From the NCBI GenBank assembly GCA_964503045.1, contig CAZCZI010000039.1, positions 1 through 64,000 of the forward strand: a DNA stretch of 64,000 bases, given 5' to 3'. Of this stretch, positions 43,054 to 51,771 are shown in pieces; position 1 is the first letter of the stretch; each line of letters starts with the position of its first letter. Below the pieces are notes generated by a model. That model had not been told where the DNA came from. It saw nothing but the letters and a program-made list of their open reading frames with translations, and searched no databases. Both the position numbers and the translations under genes were made by a program. This DNA comes from CAYZJR01 sp964503045 (lineage in GTDB: Bacteria; Cyanobacteriota; Vampirovibrionia; Obscuribacterales; Obscuribacteraceae).

Positions 43054-44202
43054 TTTCTTTCGCACTAACCGATTTACGGGCTGTTCGAAGTAGTGAAACG
43101 AAAACCAGCCTACCACGGTGGTTGCCAGTAGGTACATGAGGAAGCCTAATAGCTTTGGCTTTTCGAAAAAGTACGGCCACACGGCATAAAGCGTAAGTGG
43201 ATGATACAAGTACATTCCGTAGCTGAGCTCACCCGGAAGAATAAGCCACGACGGCAATTTTTGAAATACTTTGAGTTGCAACCCACCCAGCAAAAACAGA
43301 AAAACACCAAGCCCAAGCAAGCTCGATCCGAATACTCGATCTGGCGCAGAACCCGTGGTAGTAGTGAAATAGATAAAGGTGCCCAGCAGAAAGCCGGAGG
43401 CGCAGAGTATAGCGCTAAGAAGAGGCTTAGCTTGAAGGGTAGGTTTCAAGCGTCTTTCCACGAGGAAGAGCAAAACGCCCATCGATATCAAATCGAACGC
43501 AGCAAACGAATTCCACAGACTGCCGGAATACGCATTTGGCCCGTATATATTGCCTAACCAGCGAGCGACTGGACCTAGGCAAATTAGAAAAATCAGAAAT
43601 GGAACTAATTTTCGGCTGCTCCCTGCCGCGCGAAGCGAAGGAGGCAAGAAGCAGTAGAATTGCTCTTCGACAGCGATAGACCACATGATTGTCAGCTGCA
43701 TGCCGTAGTCTGTTTTGCTCAAAATAAAGAGCCAGTTCAAACTCAATGTGAGCAAACACGCGAAGAACGTGAAGTCAAAATGCCTTATGTCTGGGTTGTA
43801 GACGTAAAGCATATGTTGTGGGATTGTGCCACCCTTCGCTAAAGTAGCGGTTAGGTTTACCGTGGCGGTCAACAATAAAATCAACAGCAACAGGGGCAAG
43901 ATGCGACCCATGCGGCGAATATAGAATTGGCGCATGTTTACTTGATACAGATCGGTGTTTCTCAAAGCCGTGATTCGAGTTATCAAAAACCCGGACAGCA
44001 CGAAGAATATCGAAACTCCGTATGCACCACTCAAGGCGAATCTCATGAGAAACGAATTGACTGCGTTTTCCACTGGGTTGGTAACAGGTACACCGCGTGA
44101 AAAGTCGAATGAGAAAAAATGAGTTGCAAGAACAGAAACAATGCTGATTGTGCGAACCAAATCGACAACCCTGATTCTATTGTCCGGTTGTTCTTCAGGC
44201 AC
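43045..44202 (-). CDS. acyltransferase 3 family membrane protein (OafA/YrhL-like)
   Basis: A 385-residue protein with about ten TM helices. RIRVVDLVRTISIVSVLATHFF holds the catalytic-type His of the first helix, FFVLSGFLITRI and FYIRRMGRILPLLLL contain the conserved R-R region, and SIAVEEQFYCFLP is also diagnostic. Family members move acetyl or other acyl groups across the membrane onto surface polysaccharides or peptidoglycan. The start is GTG with GAGG ten bases upstream. Confidence 0.9.
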   Translation of the reverse strand: MPEEQPDNRIRVVDLVRTISIVSVLATHFFSFDFSRGVPVTNPVENAVNSFLMRFALSGAYGVSIFFVLSGFLITRITALRNTDLYQVNMRQFYIRRMGRILPLLLLILLLTATVNLTATLAKGGTIPQHMLYVYNPDIRHFDFTFFACLLTLSLNWLFILSKTDYGMQLTIMWSIAVEEQFYCFLPPSLRAAGSSRKLVPFLIFLICLGPVARWLGNIYGPNAYSGSLWNSFAAFDLISMGVLLFLVERRLKPTLQAKPLLSAILCASGFLLGTFIYFTTTTGSAPDRVFGSSLLGLGVFLFLLGGLQLKVFQKLPSWLILPGELSYGMYLYHPLTLYAVWPYFFEKPKLLGFLMYLLATTVVGWFSFHYFEQPVNRLVRKKLL

Positions 44203-44376
44203 TAATCATATTCCTCAACATGCTGGTAGCAGTGATGGTAGGTATGAAAACGCTCTTCGGACTCTGACGACTGCTAAAGTAGTAATACCAATTTTGTGAG
44301 ACCTTCACAACCTTGTCATCCTGTTGGGCAAAATGAGTACAGCCAAAATAGTGTTGGGAAACACCCCGGAGTTCAA

Positions 44377-45294
44377 TTGCGTATAAAAATAAAACGCAGT
44401 CACGTGATTTTTGCTGTCGGAGTAGTACTTGGTCTCGCGCTAGTCGCATATTTTTTTGCGCCGCCATTTTTATTCGGATGTAAACAAATCAAAGATGTTT
44501 CGTACATCGAAGGGGACAATTCACTTAGCCACAAATTGGATTTGTATGTCCCTGCGCACAAAAAGTTGTTTGAAAATCCACGACCTCTAATTGTTTTCAT
44601 TCACGGCGGTGCATGGCAGAGGGGAGATAAAGCAGATGGTGTCGGCAGGCTGGTGCCACTCTTTGGTTATGTAGGCGCAAGCATCAACTATCGGTTTTCG
44701 CAAGAAGCACCGTTTCCTGCTCAGATAGAAGATTGCAGAGCTGCGATTGCCTATCTGAGAAGGCACTGTGATGAATATGGCATCGACCCGAAAAGGATTG
44801 GCGTATGGGGCTTATCTACCGGTGGACACCTCGCATTGTTACTTGGACTTGCTCCCGAACATAACTTCAAACCAGGTACGACCATAAAAGGCGAGAACGA
44901 CATCCAGGCGGTCTTCGACTGGGCTGGACCGACTGATTTATTGACCATAGCAAAACAATGCAAGAGCGGTAACGATTTGAAATCCGACTCTCCGGAAGGT
45001 GCGATTGCAAAATTGCTTGGTGGTCTTCCTGAACAACAAGTTCCAAAGGCACGAGATGCAAGCCCGGTTACCTTTGTCGACAAGGAAGACACCGTGCCAA
45101 TTTACATAATGCATGGTGAATTGGATGACATCGTTCCTAAAGAGCAGAGCGAAGAGTTGGCAAGTCTTTTAGAGAAATACTCGGTTCCGCACCAGCTTCG
45201 TATTGTGGCCGGCGTAAAACACGACCTGAAAGATCCCAATCTAATTCGCGATGCAATCCAGTTTTTTGACAAAGAGTTAAAACCCGGTCGGTAG
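44377..45294 (+). CDS. alpha/beta hydrolase (carboxylesterase, BD-FAE/NlhH-like)
   Basis: I place the start at TTG 44377, which has CGGAG six bases upstream and leads directly into a signal anchor (RIKIKRSHVIFAVGVVLGLA). The open frame reaches back to 44296 without a typical start. The product has about 305 residues. Motifs are the oxyanion hole IHGGAWQRGD, nucleophile Ser147 in WGLSTGGH, acid Asp in HGELDDIVP, and His in VAGVKHDL. These enzymes hydrolyse carboxylic esters; a feruloyl or acetyl-sugar esterase role is possible. Probably anchored on the periplasmic side. It is divergent from the acyltransferase gene. Confidence 0.82.
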   Translation: MRIKIKRSHVIFAVGVVLGLALVAYFFAPPFLFGCKQIKDVSYIEGDNSLSHKLDLYVPAHKKLFENPRPLIVFIHGGAWQRGDKADGVGRLVPLFGYVGASINYRFSQEAPFPAQIEDCRAAIAYLRRHCDEYGIDPKRIGVWGLSTGGHLALLLGLAPEHNFKPGTTIKGENDIQAVFDWAGPTDLLTIAKQCKSGNDLKSDSPEGAIAKLLGGLPEQQVPKARDASPVTFVDKEDTVPIYIMHGELDDIVPKEQSEELASLLEKYSVPHQLRIVAGVKHDLKDPNLIRDAIQFFDKELKPGR

Positions 45295-45296
45295 AG

Positions 45297-45416
45297 TTTA
45301 AGCACCTCGCGCATGGGGAGCCGATTCCTCACTTGAAGAAACTTTTCTCAGATGACTATGGTGCTGCTGACGCAAAGGCTGCGGTCAAGAAGATCGAGTT
45401 GGGTACTCAAAAGTAA
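45297..45416 (+). pseudogene. possible 3' remnant of a lost gene
   Basis: Directly after the hydrolase stop an open stretch without start codon reads like a real protein C-terminus: HGEPIPHLKKLFSDDYG, then a Lys/Ala-rich helix ending ELGTQK and a stop at 45414-45416. Codon use is like that of the neighbours. I cannot name the parent protein. Confidence 0.35.
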
Positions 45417-45436
45417 TGGCTGAGCGGATTGCTCGA

Positions 45437-46042
45437 TTACTTTGCTTCCAACTCGAATAGCTTCGTAAAACAATCAACGATGTTGATGATGCGTGTCGCT
45501 TGCCAGTAACCATCTCTGCTTTCCAGTTCACCAAGTAGCTCAAGATCGGTATTGAATTTCTCGCTGTGCAGAAGCATCGTTACTGTCGCCATGTTACCGT
45601 GTACTTTTACATCTTGCACTTTCTTCAAGGAGAGGGTTCGAATCCCAAGCCTCTGATCGAGAGTATTCATCGACACTTTGTCCAAATCGCTTCCTGACGG
45701 CTCATTGAACTTACCTGTTTTTACCAGCATTTTGATATCACTTGCGATGCTGGATGCCACCTCGTGTTGAACAGTACTCTCACTCACCATACCACTGGAT
45801 AAGAACCGCTCCAAAGTCTCTCCTCCAAGCACCTTTCGAAGCGGTGACGCGAGCAAATCTTTCACCATCGATTCTGCTACTTGATCGGTTGCGAAGTATA
45901 ATTGAAACTTCGAGATATCGTGTTGGCTTGCTGCGTCTTTGCATTGTTCAAGCGAGTATAGCGGTGTCGTCGTCCAATACCAGAAGCCACCGCCGGCGGT
46001 TGCTAGTATTAATATACATACCACTATTATGTTGCGTACCAT
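45437..46042 (-). CDS. DUF2939-like membrane-anchored protein
   Basis: A 201-residue protein with an N-terminal TM/signal anchor (RNIIVVCILILATAGGGFWYW) followed by TTPLYSLEQCKDAASQHDISKFQLYFATDQVAESMV. This matches the DUF2939 theme: TM, S-P-Y/L-x-x-L, then a helical pair with D at the start of a strand. The remainder has the expected alternation of helix (LRKVLGGETLERFL) and strand (DVKVHGNMATVTMLL). Function unknown. It starts nine bases after the lipase stop, so the two are an operon. Confidence 0.65.
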   Translation of the reverse strand: MVRNIIVVCILILATAGGGFWYWTTTPLYSLEQCKDAASQHDISKFQLYFATDQVAESMVKDLLASPLRKVLGGETLERFLSSGMVSESTVQHEVASSIASDIKMLVKTGKFNEPSGSDLDKVSMNTLDQRLGIRTLSLKKVQDVKVHGNMATVTMLLHSEKFNTDLELLGELESRDGYWQATRIINIVDCFTKLFELEAK

Positions 46043-46051
46043 TTTAAATCC

Positions 46052-47899
46052 TTAATCGTCAAACTTTGAATCAAGACATGTTTTGATCGCGGGTTTGGAT
46101 AGCAGTTCTTTCAGTGTCAATGGGGTCTTTTGCATTCGCGAAAGGATCATGCCACAGTAGATCCACTGCTCCTCGTTTGTGAGTCCGAGGTTGCCGTCAA
46201 TGATTTTGAATTCGGACTCCAGTCCATCGAGTTCTTGAGCATTAGAACTTGGTGGCTTTCTCATCCACTGAACAAGGTTGAGAACCAGCTGCCGCCGCTC
46301 ATCAAGCGTGCTTTGGAACTTGGGACCAATGTAGCTGCTTTTATCAGCGATCATCTTGGCATAGACTTGTTCTAGCCAACGATCGAACTCCGGTCCGAAA
46401 TTACTGTTTTGCAGAACCTTCTGCACGTTCTCTTCTGTCACGAATTGGGGAGCCGGAGCGCCTGGATAAACGTAGCTCGCGGGCTGACCTTCGAGCATCT
46501 TGTAGAAACTGTCATAGTATCCCCAAGTGTTTTCTTGTCCAAGTTGCTGCGACAATGCAGCATTCTGTGACGCCATGTCACGCAACATGGCAGCTCTGAT
46601 GACGAACACTTCGTGAGGATTGTCTTTGCAGTTGGCCACTGCGTTCAACGTGTGCTGGATGCCTGAATGTTCACCTTTATCTATGATCAAGCCGACGATA
46701 GTACCCGAAGTCGCTTCAACCACGTCATCTCCTGCGACCCAATAGTGCTCGGAAGTCGGCGAGAGTTTATCGAAATTGGCAGCCCAGACCGGATCACCGG
46801 GAATCGGCTGAGCAAATGCAATTAACGTCGTCTTGTCCCATGGCCAGGTTTTGACTTCTTTGCGCACTTCGCTGCCGAAGTTTCCTTGCAAAACGGAGCT
46901 GACAAATTGGCTGGCAAGTCCTGCTCCGAGGCTGTGACCGGTGACGTAGATGTGCTCTGGCGGTGGATACTTCTGTTCAAGATACTTGCAGCAACCAGTG
47001 ATCGGCCCTAGCATCGTTGGAAGCGCTTCTGCAAATCCTTCAGTAACTTTGCCGACTGTGGTGATGAGCGGCTTATCAATTTGCTTTACGCCTCGAAGGT
47101 CAGTGATCCAGTCGGGATTGCCTTTATGCTCACCAATCATGCCCTGCGCTTTCCAAACTGTTTTGCTCAGGGAAGAACCGCTGCGGCTGCCGCGAAAGAC
47201 AATGTGAGCATCGTAGCCTGTGGGTGTCTTTTGCATGAGCACGAAACCCATTAGACTCCATGAAGGGTCGGTGGTGCCAGCGATTCCCGTGCCTCCCTCG
47301 AACACGACTAAGTGATCGTTGCCGCTAGGATATTGACGAATTTGAAATAGTTCGACGTCGTTAAATGGAAAGCTGGTTGGTTTTGATTTGTAGCGAACTC
47401 CGTCAACAAATCTGATGTTCTTTGTGAGGTAAGTCGGTGCTAGTACGTTGGTGAACCTTTCACCATCCCTCGTAAACGCGGGAAGCTTTGTGTCAATGTG
47501 TTTGTAGTTTGTGATGATTGGATCGAGATTGGAGTTGCTATTTGTCCAATCGCGCGCCGCGTTTGGACCACTGTAAAATCCCTGCTCTGACCATGGGTCT
47601 CTATTGGATCCATTAGCTTTGCCGAGCATGGTTGCGTAATCATGGGTGAAACGGCAGATGTTGTCGCGCCTATCGCTGCCGACGCGAGACATCATGTCGT
47701 ACCAAGGGTCGAGCGGCAGACACAAAGATTGGTGGTAAAGCTGGTAGGCGAGAGTGCAAAGATCAAGATTAATGATAGGCTGCGGAACAGCACTGACATC
47801 CAAGTTGGATTGGTCGGCGATTGCTGGCCGCGGAACCGTCATCCAAATGACGGTCAAAGTGACAATGGCTAAACTCTTCAATTGTTTTGTTGTGACCAT
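46052..47899 (-). CDS. secreted class 3 lipase-like protein
   Basis: A 615-residue protein with a signal peptide (KSLAIVTLTVIWMTVPRPAIAD). The lipase_3 core has the nucleophile elbow YVTGHSLGAGLASQF (Ser323), with IVFRGSRSG as the region before it and LIAFAQPIPGDPVWAANF and HYWVAGDDVVE after it, the latter probably carrying the acid residue. The C-terminal 200 residues are helical and not family-specific. Fungal-type class 3 lipases hydrolyse triacylglycerols or phospholipids; here an extracellular or periplasmic lipid or ester is likely. Upstream at 47951-47978 is a box shared with the kinase gene. Confidence 0.85.
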   Translation of the reverse strand: MVTTKQLKSLAIVTLTVIWMTVPRPAIADQSNLDVSAVPQPIINLDLCTLAYQLYHQSLCLPLDPWYDMMSRVGSDRRDNICRFTHDYATMLGKANGSNRDPWSEQGFYSGPNAARDWTNSNSNLDPIITNYKHIDTKLPAFTRDGERFTNVLAPTYLTKNIRFVDGVRYKSKPTSFPFNDVELFQIRQYPSGNDHLVVFEGGTGIAGTTDPSWSLMGFVLMQKTPTGYDAHIVFRGSRSGSSLSKTVWKAQGMIGEHKGNPDWITDLRGVKQIDKPLITTVGKVTEGFAEALPTMLGPITGCCKYLEQKYPPPEHIYVTGHSLGAGLASQFVSSVLQGNFGSEVRKEVKTWPWDKTTLIAFAQPIPGDPVWAANFDKLSPTSEHYWVAGDDVVEATSGTIVGLIIDKGEHSGIQHTLNAVANCKDNPHEVFVIRAAMLRDMASQNAALSQQLGQENTWGYYDSFYKMLEGQPASYVYPGAPAPQFVTEENVQKVLQNSNFGPEFDRWLEQVYAKMIADKSSYIGPKFQSTLDERRQLVLNLVQWMRKPPSSNAQELDGLESEFKIIDGNLGLTNEEQWIYCGMILSRMQKTPLTLKELLSKPAIKTCLDSKFDD

Positions 47900-47950
47900 C
47901 GTGCGCTTGTGGCTCCCGTAGTAAAACGTATGGTGATACGCGCGATGCGT

Positions 47951-47978
47951 TGCTCGCGAGCCACTATTTTAACAGCGA
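47951..47978 (-). promoter_or_regulatory. upstream box shared with the kinase gene (copy 1)
   Basis: This 28-base element matches 51602-51628 with a one-base gap and a few substitutions. On the minus strand it reads TCGCTGTTAAAATAGTGG followed by the palindrome GCTCGCGAGC (47952-47961). TAAAAT could be a -10 box. It lies 52-79 bases upstream of the lipase ATG. Confidence 0.4.
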
Positions 47979-48016
47979 CGCTTGCCAAGGCGATCGAGAC
48001 AAATCGAAAAGCGGCA

Positions 48017-48697
48017 TTAACGGCTTAGGCGAGCGAACTCAGCGTGCTCACTAGACAATAATCCTTGCTTGAGGGTTTTAAGAGTTAAACGACGATTGTC
48101 TTGCAGCAAGCCCTGTTCATGAATCCAGAGACCTGGAAATATCGATGACCGAAGTACACCATCGGTATCTGCAGAGAGCGTTTTCTTTTCTTTCAAGTCG
48201 AACCAGTAAACTTTCTTTGGCTGCAAGCACACTACGATGTATTCCAGAACACCTGCAACCGCGTAACGTTCTTTCTTCAAATGCAGGTCGATAGCTCTGC
48301 TCGAGTAAGCAATCTCTGCCACCAGCTCTGGTGGTCCTTCGACATAACCATTTTTGCTTAGACGCGAATGTCCTCCTTTATTCGAAGCAATCAAAAGCGT
48401 GAGATCCGGCTGCACTTCGTCGTCTTCACTCAATATAACTGTTGCGTTATCACCGAGCTCTGTGTTTGGAGTCTTGCTCGAATAGGTTTCGAGCAGAAAA
48501 GCTAGCCTAATGTGGTGCTTGCTGTGATACCAGGAGACTGGAGATGGCTCATAAACGATGCCGCCAATAAGTTCCGCCCGGTAATTCTCCGGCATACGAG
48601 AATAGCAAAGATGAAACTCGTGCTGTTTAAGCCGGTCACCGTTGTGCAAGACGACTGAGGAATTCTCGTCTAGCTGGCGTCTAGGAATGCTCGCCAT
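48017..48697 (-). CDS. Uma2 family endonuclease-like protein, cassette A
   Basis: A 226-residue Uma2/DUF820 protein of a subtype different from the one at 14383-15033. It has RMPENYRAELIGGIVYEPSPVS at the N-terminus, Pro97-Asp98 in QPDLTLLI, Glu128 in LVAEIAYSSRAIDLHLKKERYA and the conserved YIVVCLQPKKVYWFDL. The predicted PD-(D/E)xK core is intact. It is very close to the protein at 53449-54126 along its full length. The upstream region, including promoter and inverted repeat, is shared as well, so gene and control region were duplicated as one unit. Confidence 0.88.
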   Translation of the reverse strand: MASIPRRQLDENSSVVLHNGDRLKQHEFHLCYSRMPENYRAELIGGIVYEPSPVSWYHSKHHIRLAFLLETYSSKTPNTELGDNATVILSEDDEVQPDLTLLIASNKGGHSRLSKNGYVEGPPELVAEIAYSSRAIDLHLKKERYAVAGVLEYIVVCLQPKKVYWFDLKEKKTLSADTDGVLRSSIFPGLWIHEQGLLQDNRRLTLKTLKQGLLSSEHAEFARLSR

Positions 48698-48731
48698 AGA
48701 AATTAAACTCTTACAAGAGTGAATTTAGTAC

Positions 48732-48760
48732 AGGCTAGCATACATTCGTATGCGTGTCAA
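48732..48760 (-). promoter_or_regulatory. promoter with internal inverted repeat, Uma2 cassette A
   Basis: Minus strand: TTGACA at 48755-48760, a 17-base spacer, TAGCCT at 48732-48737. The spacer contains the inverted repeat GCATAC-attc-GTATGC (plus-strand reading, 48738-48753), well placed for a repressor. The same arrangement occurs before cassette B. Confidence 0.6.
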
Positions 48761-48866
48761 ATTGAGAACATCGTCGACCTTTGTTTTCGCAGAGTAATCA
48801 GTCGGCATTCTCGGGAGCATTTGAGAGCTACTCAGAAGAGCGCCCACGGAAGGACTCGAAAGGCGG

Positions 48867-49682
48867 ATGAAAGAGCTTGCACGCATTAATGTTAGTAATC
48901 CGGTGAAAACACCAACCGGAGCACAAATTCCCCTGCGCCTACTGGCAAACATTACCTTGGAGCGTGGTGCTCTGGTCGTCAGTCGAGAAGATGGTCAGCG
49001 TCGATCGGCTGTTCTCGTCAACATTCGCGGGCGAGACTTGGGAAGTTGGGTTGCAGACGCGCAGGCAGCCGTCAAAAAAAATGTCGAGCTTCCTTTGGGA
49101 TATTCAATCATTTGGGGCGGGCAATTCGAGAATCAGCAAAGGGCAATGACCAGGCTCCTGATTGTAGTTCCGATTGTTCTTCTTTTGATTTTTACGCTTC
49201 TATTTTTCACGTTCGGGTCTGCGAAAAATGCAGCATTGATCATGCTGAACGTGCCCTTTGCCACTATAGGCGGTATCGTAGCCTTGTGGCTGTCTCATCA
49301 ACCAATATCGGTTCCTTCTATCATCGGATTCATTGCCGTGTTTGGCGTGGCAGTGCAAAACGGCGTCATTCTAACAAGTTGCATAATGCAGCTTGAAACG
49401 GAAGGAAACGCTACAGCCTTAGCCATACGCTACGGCTGTCTAATGAGGTTGCGACCTGTATTGATGACAGCCACTGTTGCGATGATGGGGCTCTTGCCGA
49501 AACTATTTTCCGATGGAACAGGCGCCGAGATTCAACGGCCGCTAGCCACCGTCGTAATTGGCGGCTTGCTTACATCGACGGCAATGACTCTTCTGGTTTT
49601 GCCCGTCCTATACAAACTGGCAAATGAAAAAAACGAGAAAATTTCAGACGGTGAGCATGTCGAAGAGTATCCACTAAACTGA
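48867..49682 (+). pseudogene. C-terminal fragment of an RND (CzcA-type) heavy-metal efflux pump
   Basis: The 271-residue frame equals only the last quarter of a CzcA/CusA protein (full length about 1040). SREDGQRRSAVLVNIRGRDLGSWVADAQ is the end of the periplasmic porter domain. It is followed by TM8-TM12 with FIAVFGVAVQNGVILTS, RLRPVLMTATVAMMGLLPKLFSDGTGAEIQRPLATVVIGGLLTST and a short tail. Homology begins right at the start of the frame, and everything before it (TM1-7, the proton-relay Asp helix) is missing. The ATG is just an internal Met. Without those parts it cannot pump. The break lies about 100 bases from the Uma2 cassette A promoter, consistent with loss by recombination when that cassette arrived. 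Confidence 0.85.
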
Positions 49683-49716
49683 CCTGAACATTGAACATTC
49701 GACAATTGAGCAACTG

Positions 49717-51519
49717 TTACTTCAAGCCGAACTCTTGTTTTATCTGCGCGGCTGTATCCGGGTGTCCGTGCTCTGCAGCAAAGGACGCCAGCCATGTGGC
49801 AGCAGTTTGAGTTTCATTGTCAGAGACTCCTTGTGTCTGCTTGAATATTTTTATCGACTCCAGTCCATAACGCATCGCTTCATCTGGTTTATTCAAATCA
49901 GCCATTACATATGCAATTGATTGCGCTGCTATCGCCTGCATTCTGCTGTCTTGGTTTGGATGCAGCTGTTTTGCAATTTGATAGGCTTGAAGATAGCTTT
50001 CGAGAGCTTTTTCATGCTGGTCTTTCATGCGAAATGCCGTTCCCAGCGTATATGCATTTTCGGCGGCGGCCTCACTTAGGTTCAACTCTTTATACATGTT
50101 GGAAGCGGCTGTTCCCTCTTTGATAGCCTTATCAAAGTCGCCGGATTGAACCAATCTTGCCAGAAGATCTTTTCTCAGTCCGGCTTGCTGTTCTTTTGAG
50201 AGCCCAAGGTCGGCCACCTCGATGGCACTGGAAATGGCTTCAATCGCCTCTTTGTTCTTACCTGCTGCGTGATAGTACTGTCCCATGGTAGACAGATAGA
50301 TCACAGCGATATCTTTTGAAACTTTACCTGATTTAAGGAGCAATCGAGCTTTCTTGAACGTTGCATCTGCCTCGGCGTAGTGATCTGGGCCCATGCGCCA
50401 CTGAGCAATAGCCTCATCTCCCAAACGTCGGAACTCAGCGGTTGGCGAACCTTGAATTGCAAACAAGCTGGCAGAACCGATAATGATGACTCCAGCCAGA
50501 CCTGCAGCAAATGCAAGTTTCAATCGACGCCACTTTGTTAAGGCGGAAGTAGTCTCTACTTCAGGCGCCTTTCCCTGTTGTAGCAGTCTGAGATCAGAAA
50601 GCAAATTTTCCATGGTTTGATAGCGTTCATCTGCCTTCTTCTCAAGGCACTTTGAAATAATCTGTTCAATAGCTCCAAGATTGGCCAACTCTCGGCTCAC
50701 ATCTTTGAATTTCAGCGGTTTCTCGTTGAGATGTTTAAAGATCGTCTGGACGGCGTTGTCACCCTCAAAAGGGACTCTACCGGTCAAACATTCATACATG
50801 ACACATCCCAGTGAATAAATATCAGAGCGACGATCAACTTTGTATCCCATCCCTTGCTCGGGGCTCATATAAAGCGGACTGCCAAAGATCTCGCCGGTCT
50901 TTGTAATGTTTTGTGGTGTCTCGCTGTCTTCATGCACTATTCGCGCTATTCCGAAATCGATTACGGTGGGTCTGTAGCTGTTTTGGTGTTGCTCTAAAAT
51001 GATGTTGGATGGCTTAATATCGCGATGCAATACGCCCTTATCGTGCGCGTATTGCAAAGCTTCAGCGATGCCAATGAAGATCTGGAGTGCCTCAGACTGA
51101 CTCAGCCTGCTCTTTTTTTCGAGGACTTTATGCAAAGTCTCACCTGCAACAAAGTCCATTACCAAATAAGGTTGACCGCCATCTGTCATACCGTAATTGG
51201 TGACAGACGCAATGCCGGAGTGCCGCAACGTGCTGGCAGCCTTTGCTTCTCGATCAAATCTCCGGGCTAACTGCTCCGTTACTTTCGGTTCTTCTAGCAG
51301 CTTAATGGCGACTGACTTGTTGAGTTCCAAGTGATGGCCGCGATAAACAGTACCCATTCCGCCGCTGCCAATTAACTCGAGTACTTCGTAATGCCCGTCG
51401 ATTACAGTGCCTACTATACTTTTGGTTGCATCATTGGAATCCTCGCAGTGCGTGTCTGGCACTTCTACGAGTTTTTGATTTTCAGCCAACTTTGATTGTT
51501 GGTCACGCTCGTCGGTCAT
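49717..51519 (-). CDS. membrane Ser/Thr protein kinase with C-terminal TPR domain
   Basis: A 600-residue Hanks-type kinase. The N-terminal catalytic domain (about 44-310) has GSGGMGTVY (51-59), Lys73, HRDIKPSN with Asp167 and Asn172, and DFG at 188-190, so it should be active. A TM helix (about 333-353) places the rest outside the cytoplasm: five to six TPRs (about 365-590; YLSTMGQYYHAAGKNKEAIEAI, LARLVQSGDFDKAIKEG, LGTAFRMKDQHEKALESYLQAYQIA). This one-component layout, with an extracytoplasmic protein-interaction domain driving an inner kinase, is common in cyanobacteria-related bacteria. Ligand and targets unknown. It converges on the RND fragment. Confidence 0.92.
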   Translation of the reverse strand: MTDERDQQSKLAENQKLVEVPDTHCEDSNDATKSIVGTVIDGHYEVLELIGSGGMGTVYRGHHLELNKSVAIKLLEEPKVTEQLARRFDREAKAASTLRHSGIASVTNYGMTDGGQPYLVMDFVAGETLHKVLEKKSRLSQSEALQIFIGIAEALQYAHDKGVLHRDIKPSNIILEQHQNSYRPTVIDFGIARIVHEDSETPQNITKTGEIFGSPLYMSPEQGMGYKVDRRSDIYSLGCVMYECLTGRVPFEGDNAVQTIFKHLNEKPLKFKDVSRELANLGAIEQIISKCLEKKADERYQTMENLLSDLRLLQQGKAPEVETTSALTKWRRLKLAFAAGLAGVIIIGSASLFAIQGSPTAEFRRLGDEAIAQWRMGPDHYAEADATFKKARLLLKSGKVSKDIAVIYLSTMGQYYHAAGKNKEAIEAISSAIEVADLGLSKEQQAGLRKDLLARLVQSGDFDKAIKEGTAASNMYKELNLSEAAAENAYTLGTAFRMKDQHEKALESYLQAYQIAKQLHPNQDSRMQAIAAQSIAYVMADLNKPDEAMRYGLESIKIFKQTQGVSDNETQTAATWLASFAAEHGHPDTAAQIKQEFGLK

Positions 51520-51551
51520 GGTGTATTCGCCAGTGTTTGAGAGCTTGTCAC

Positions 51552-51602
51552 GTATCTGAGGCGCTGCACTCCCTGGTCATCGCGATAGCGCACGCCAACG
51601 GT
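51552..51602 (-). pseudogene. 17-codon remnant related to the gene at 54234-55676
   Basis: On the minus strand these bases encode TVGVRYRDDQGVQRLRY, which differs at one residue from the segment of the 480-residue protein encoded at 54396-54446; 45 of 51 bases agree. No homology is seen on either side. It looks like the leftover of a second gene copy, now located just upstream of the kinase start. Confidence 0.6.
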
Positions 51603-51628
51603 GCTCGCGTGCACTATTCTAACAGCGA
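51602..51628 (-). promoter_or_regulatory. upstream box shared with the lipase gene (copy 2)
   Basis: The counterpart of 47951-47978. The minus strand reads TCGCTGTTAGAATAGTG then CACGCGAGCA; TAGAAT is a possible -10 box. It lies 83-109 bases upstream of the kinase ATG. The palindrome seen in copy 1 is broken here (GCTCGCGTGC). Confidence 0.4.
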
Positions 51629-51771
51629 TTAAAGTAATACCAGATATGGAAGATTCAAGAATCACCGCGCAGTCGGGATTTAGAGAAGATTTCAATCTCT
51701 ACTTCAGAGAAACGTCAAGGTAAATGTTTTAGACTACTCTATTACAATTTTTGCCAGCCGCGGTGAAGAAA

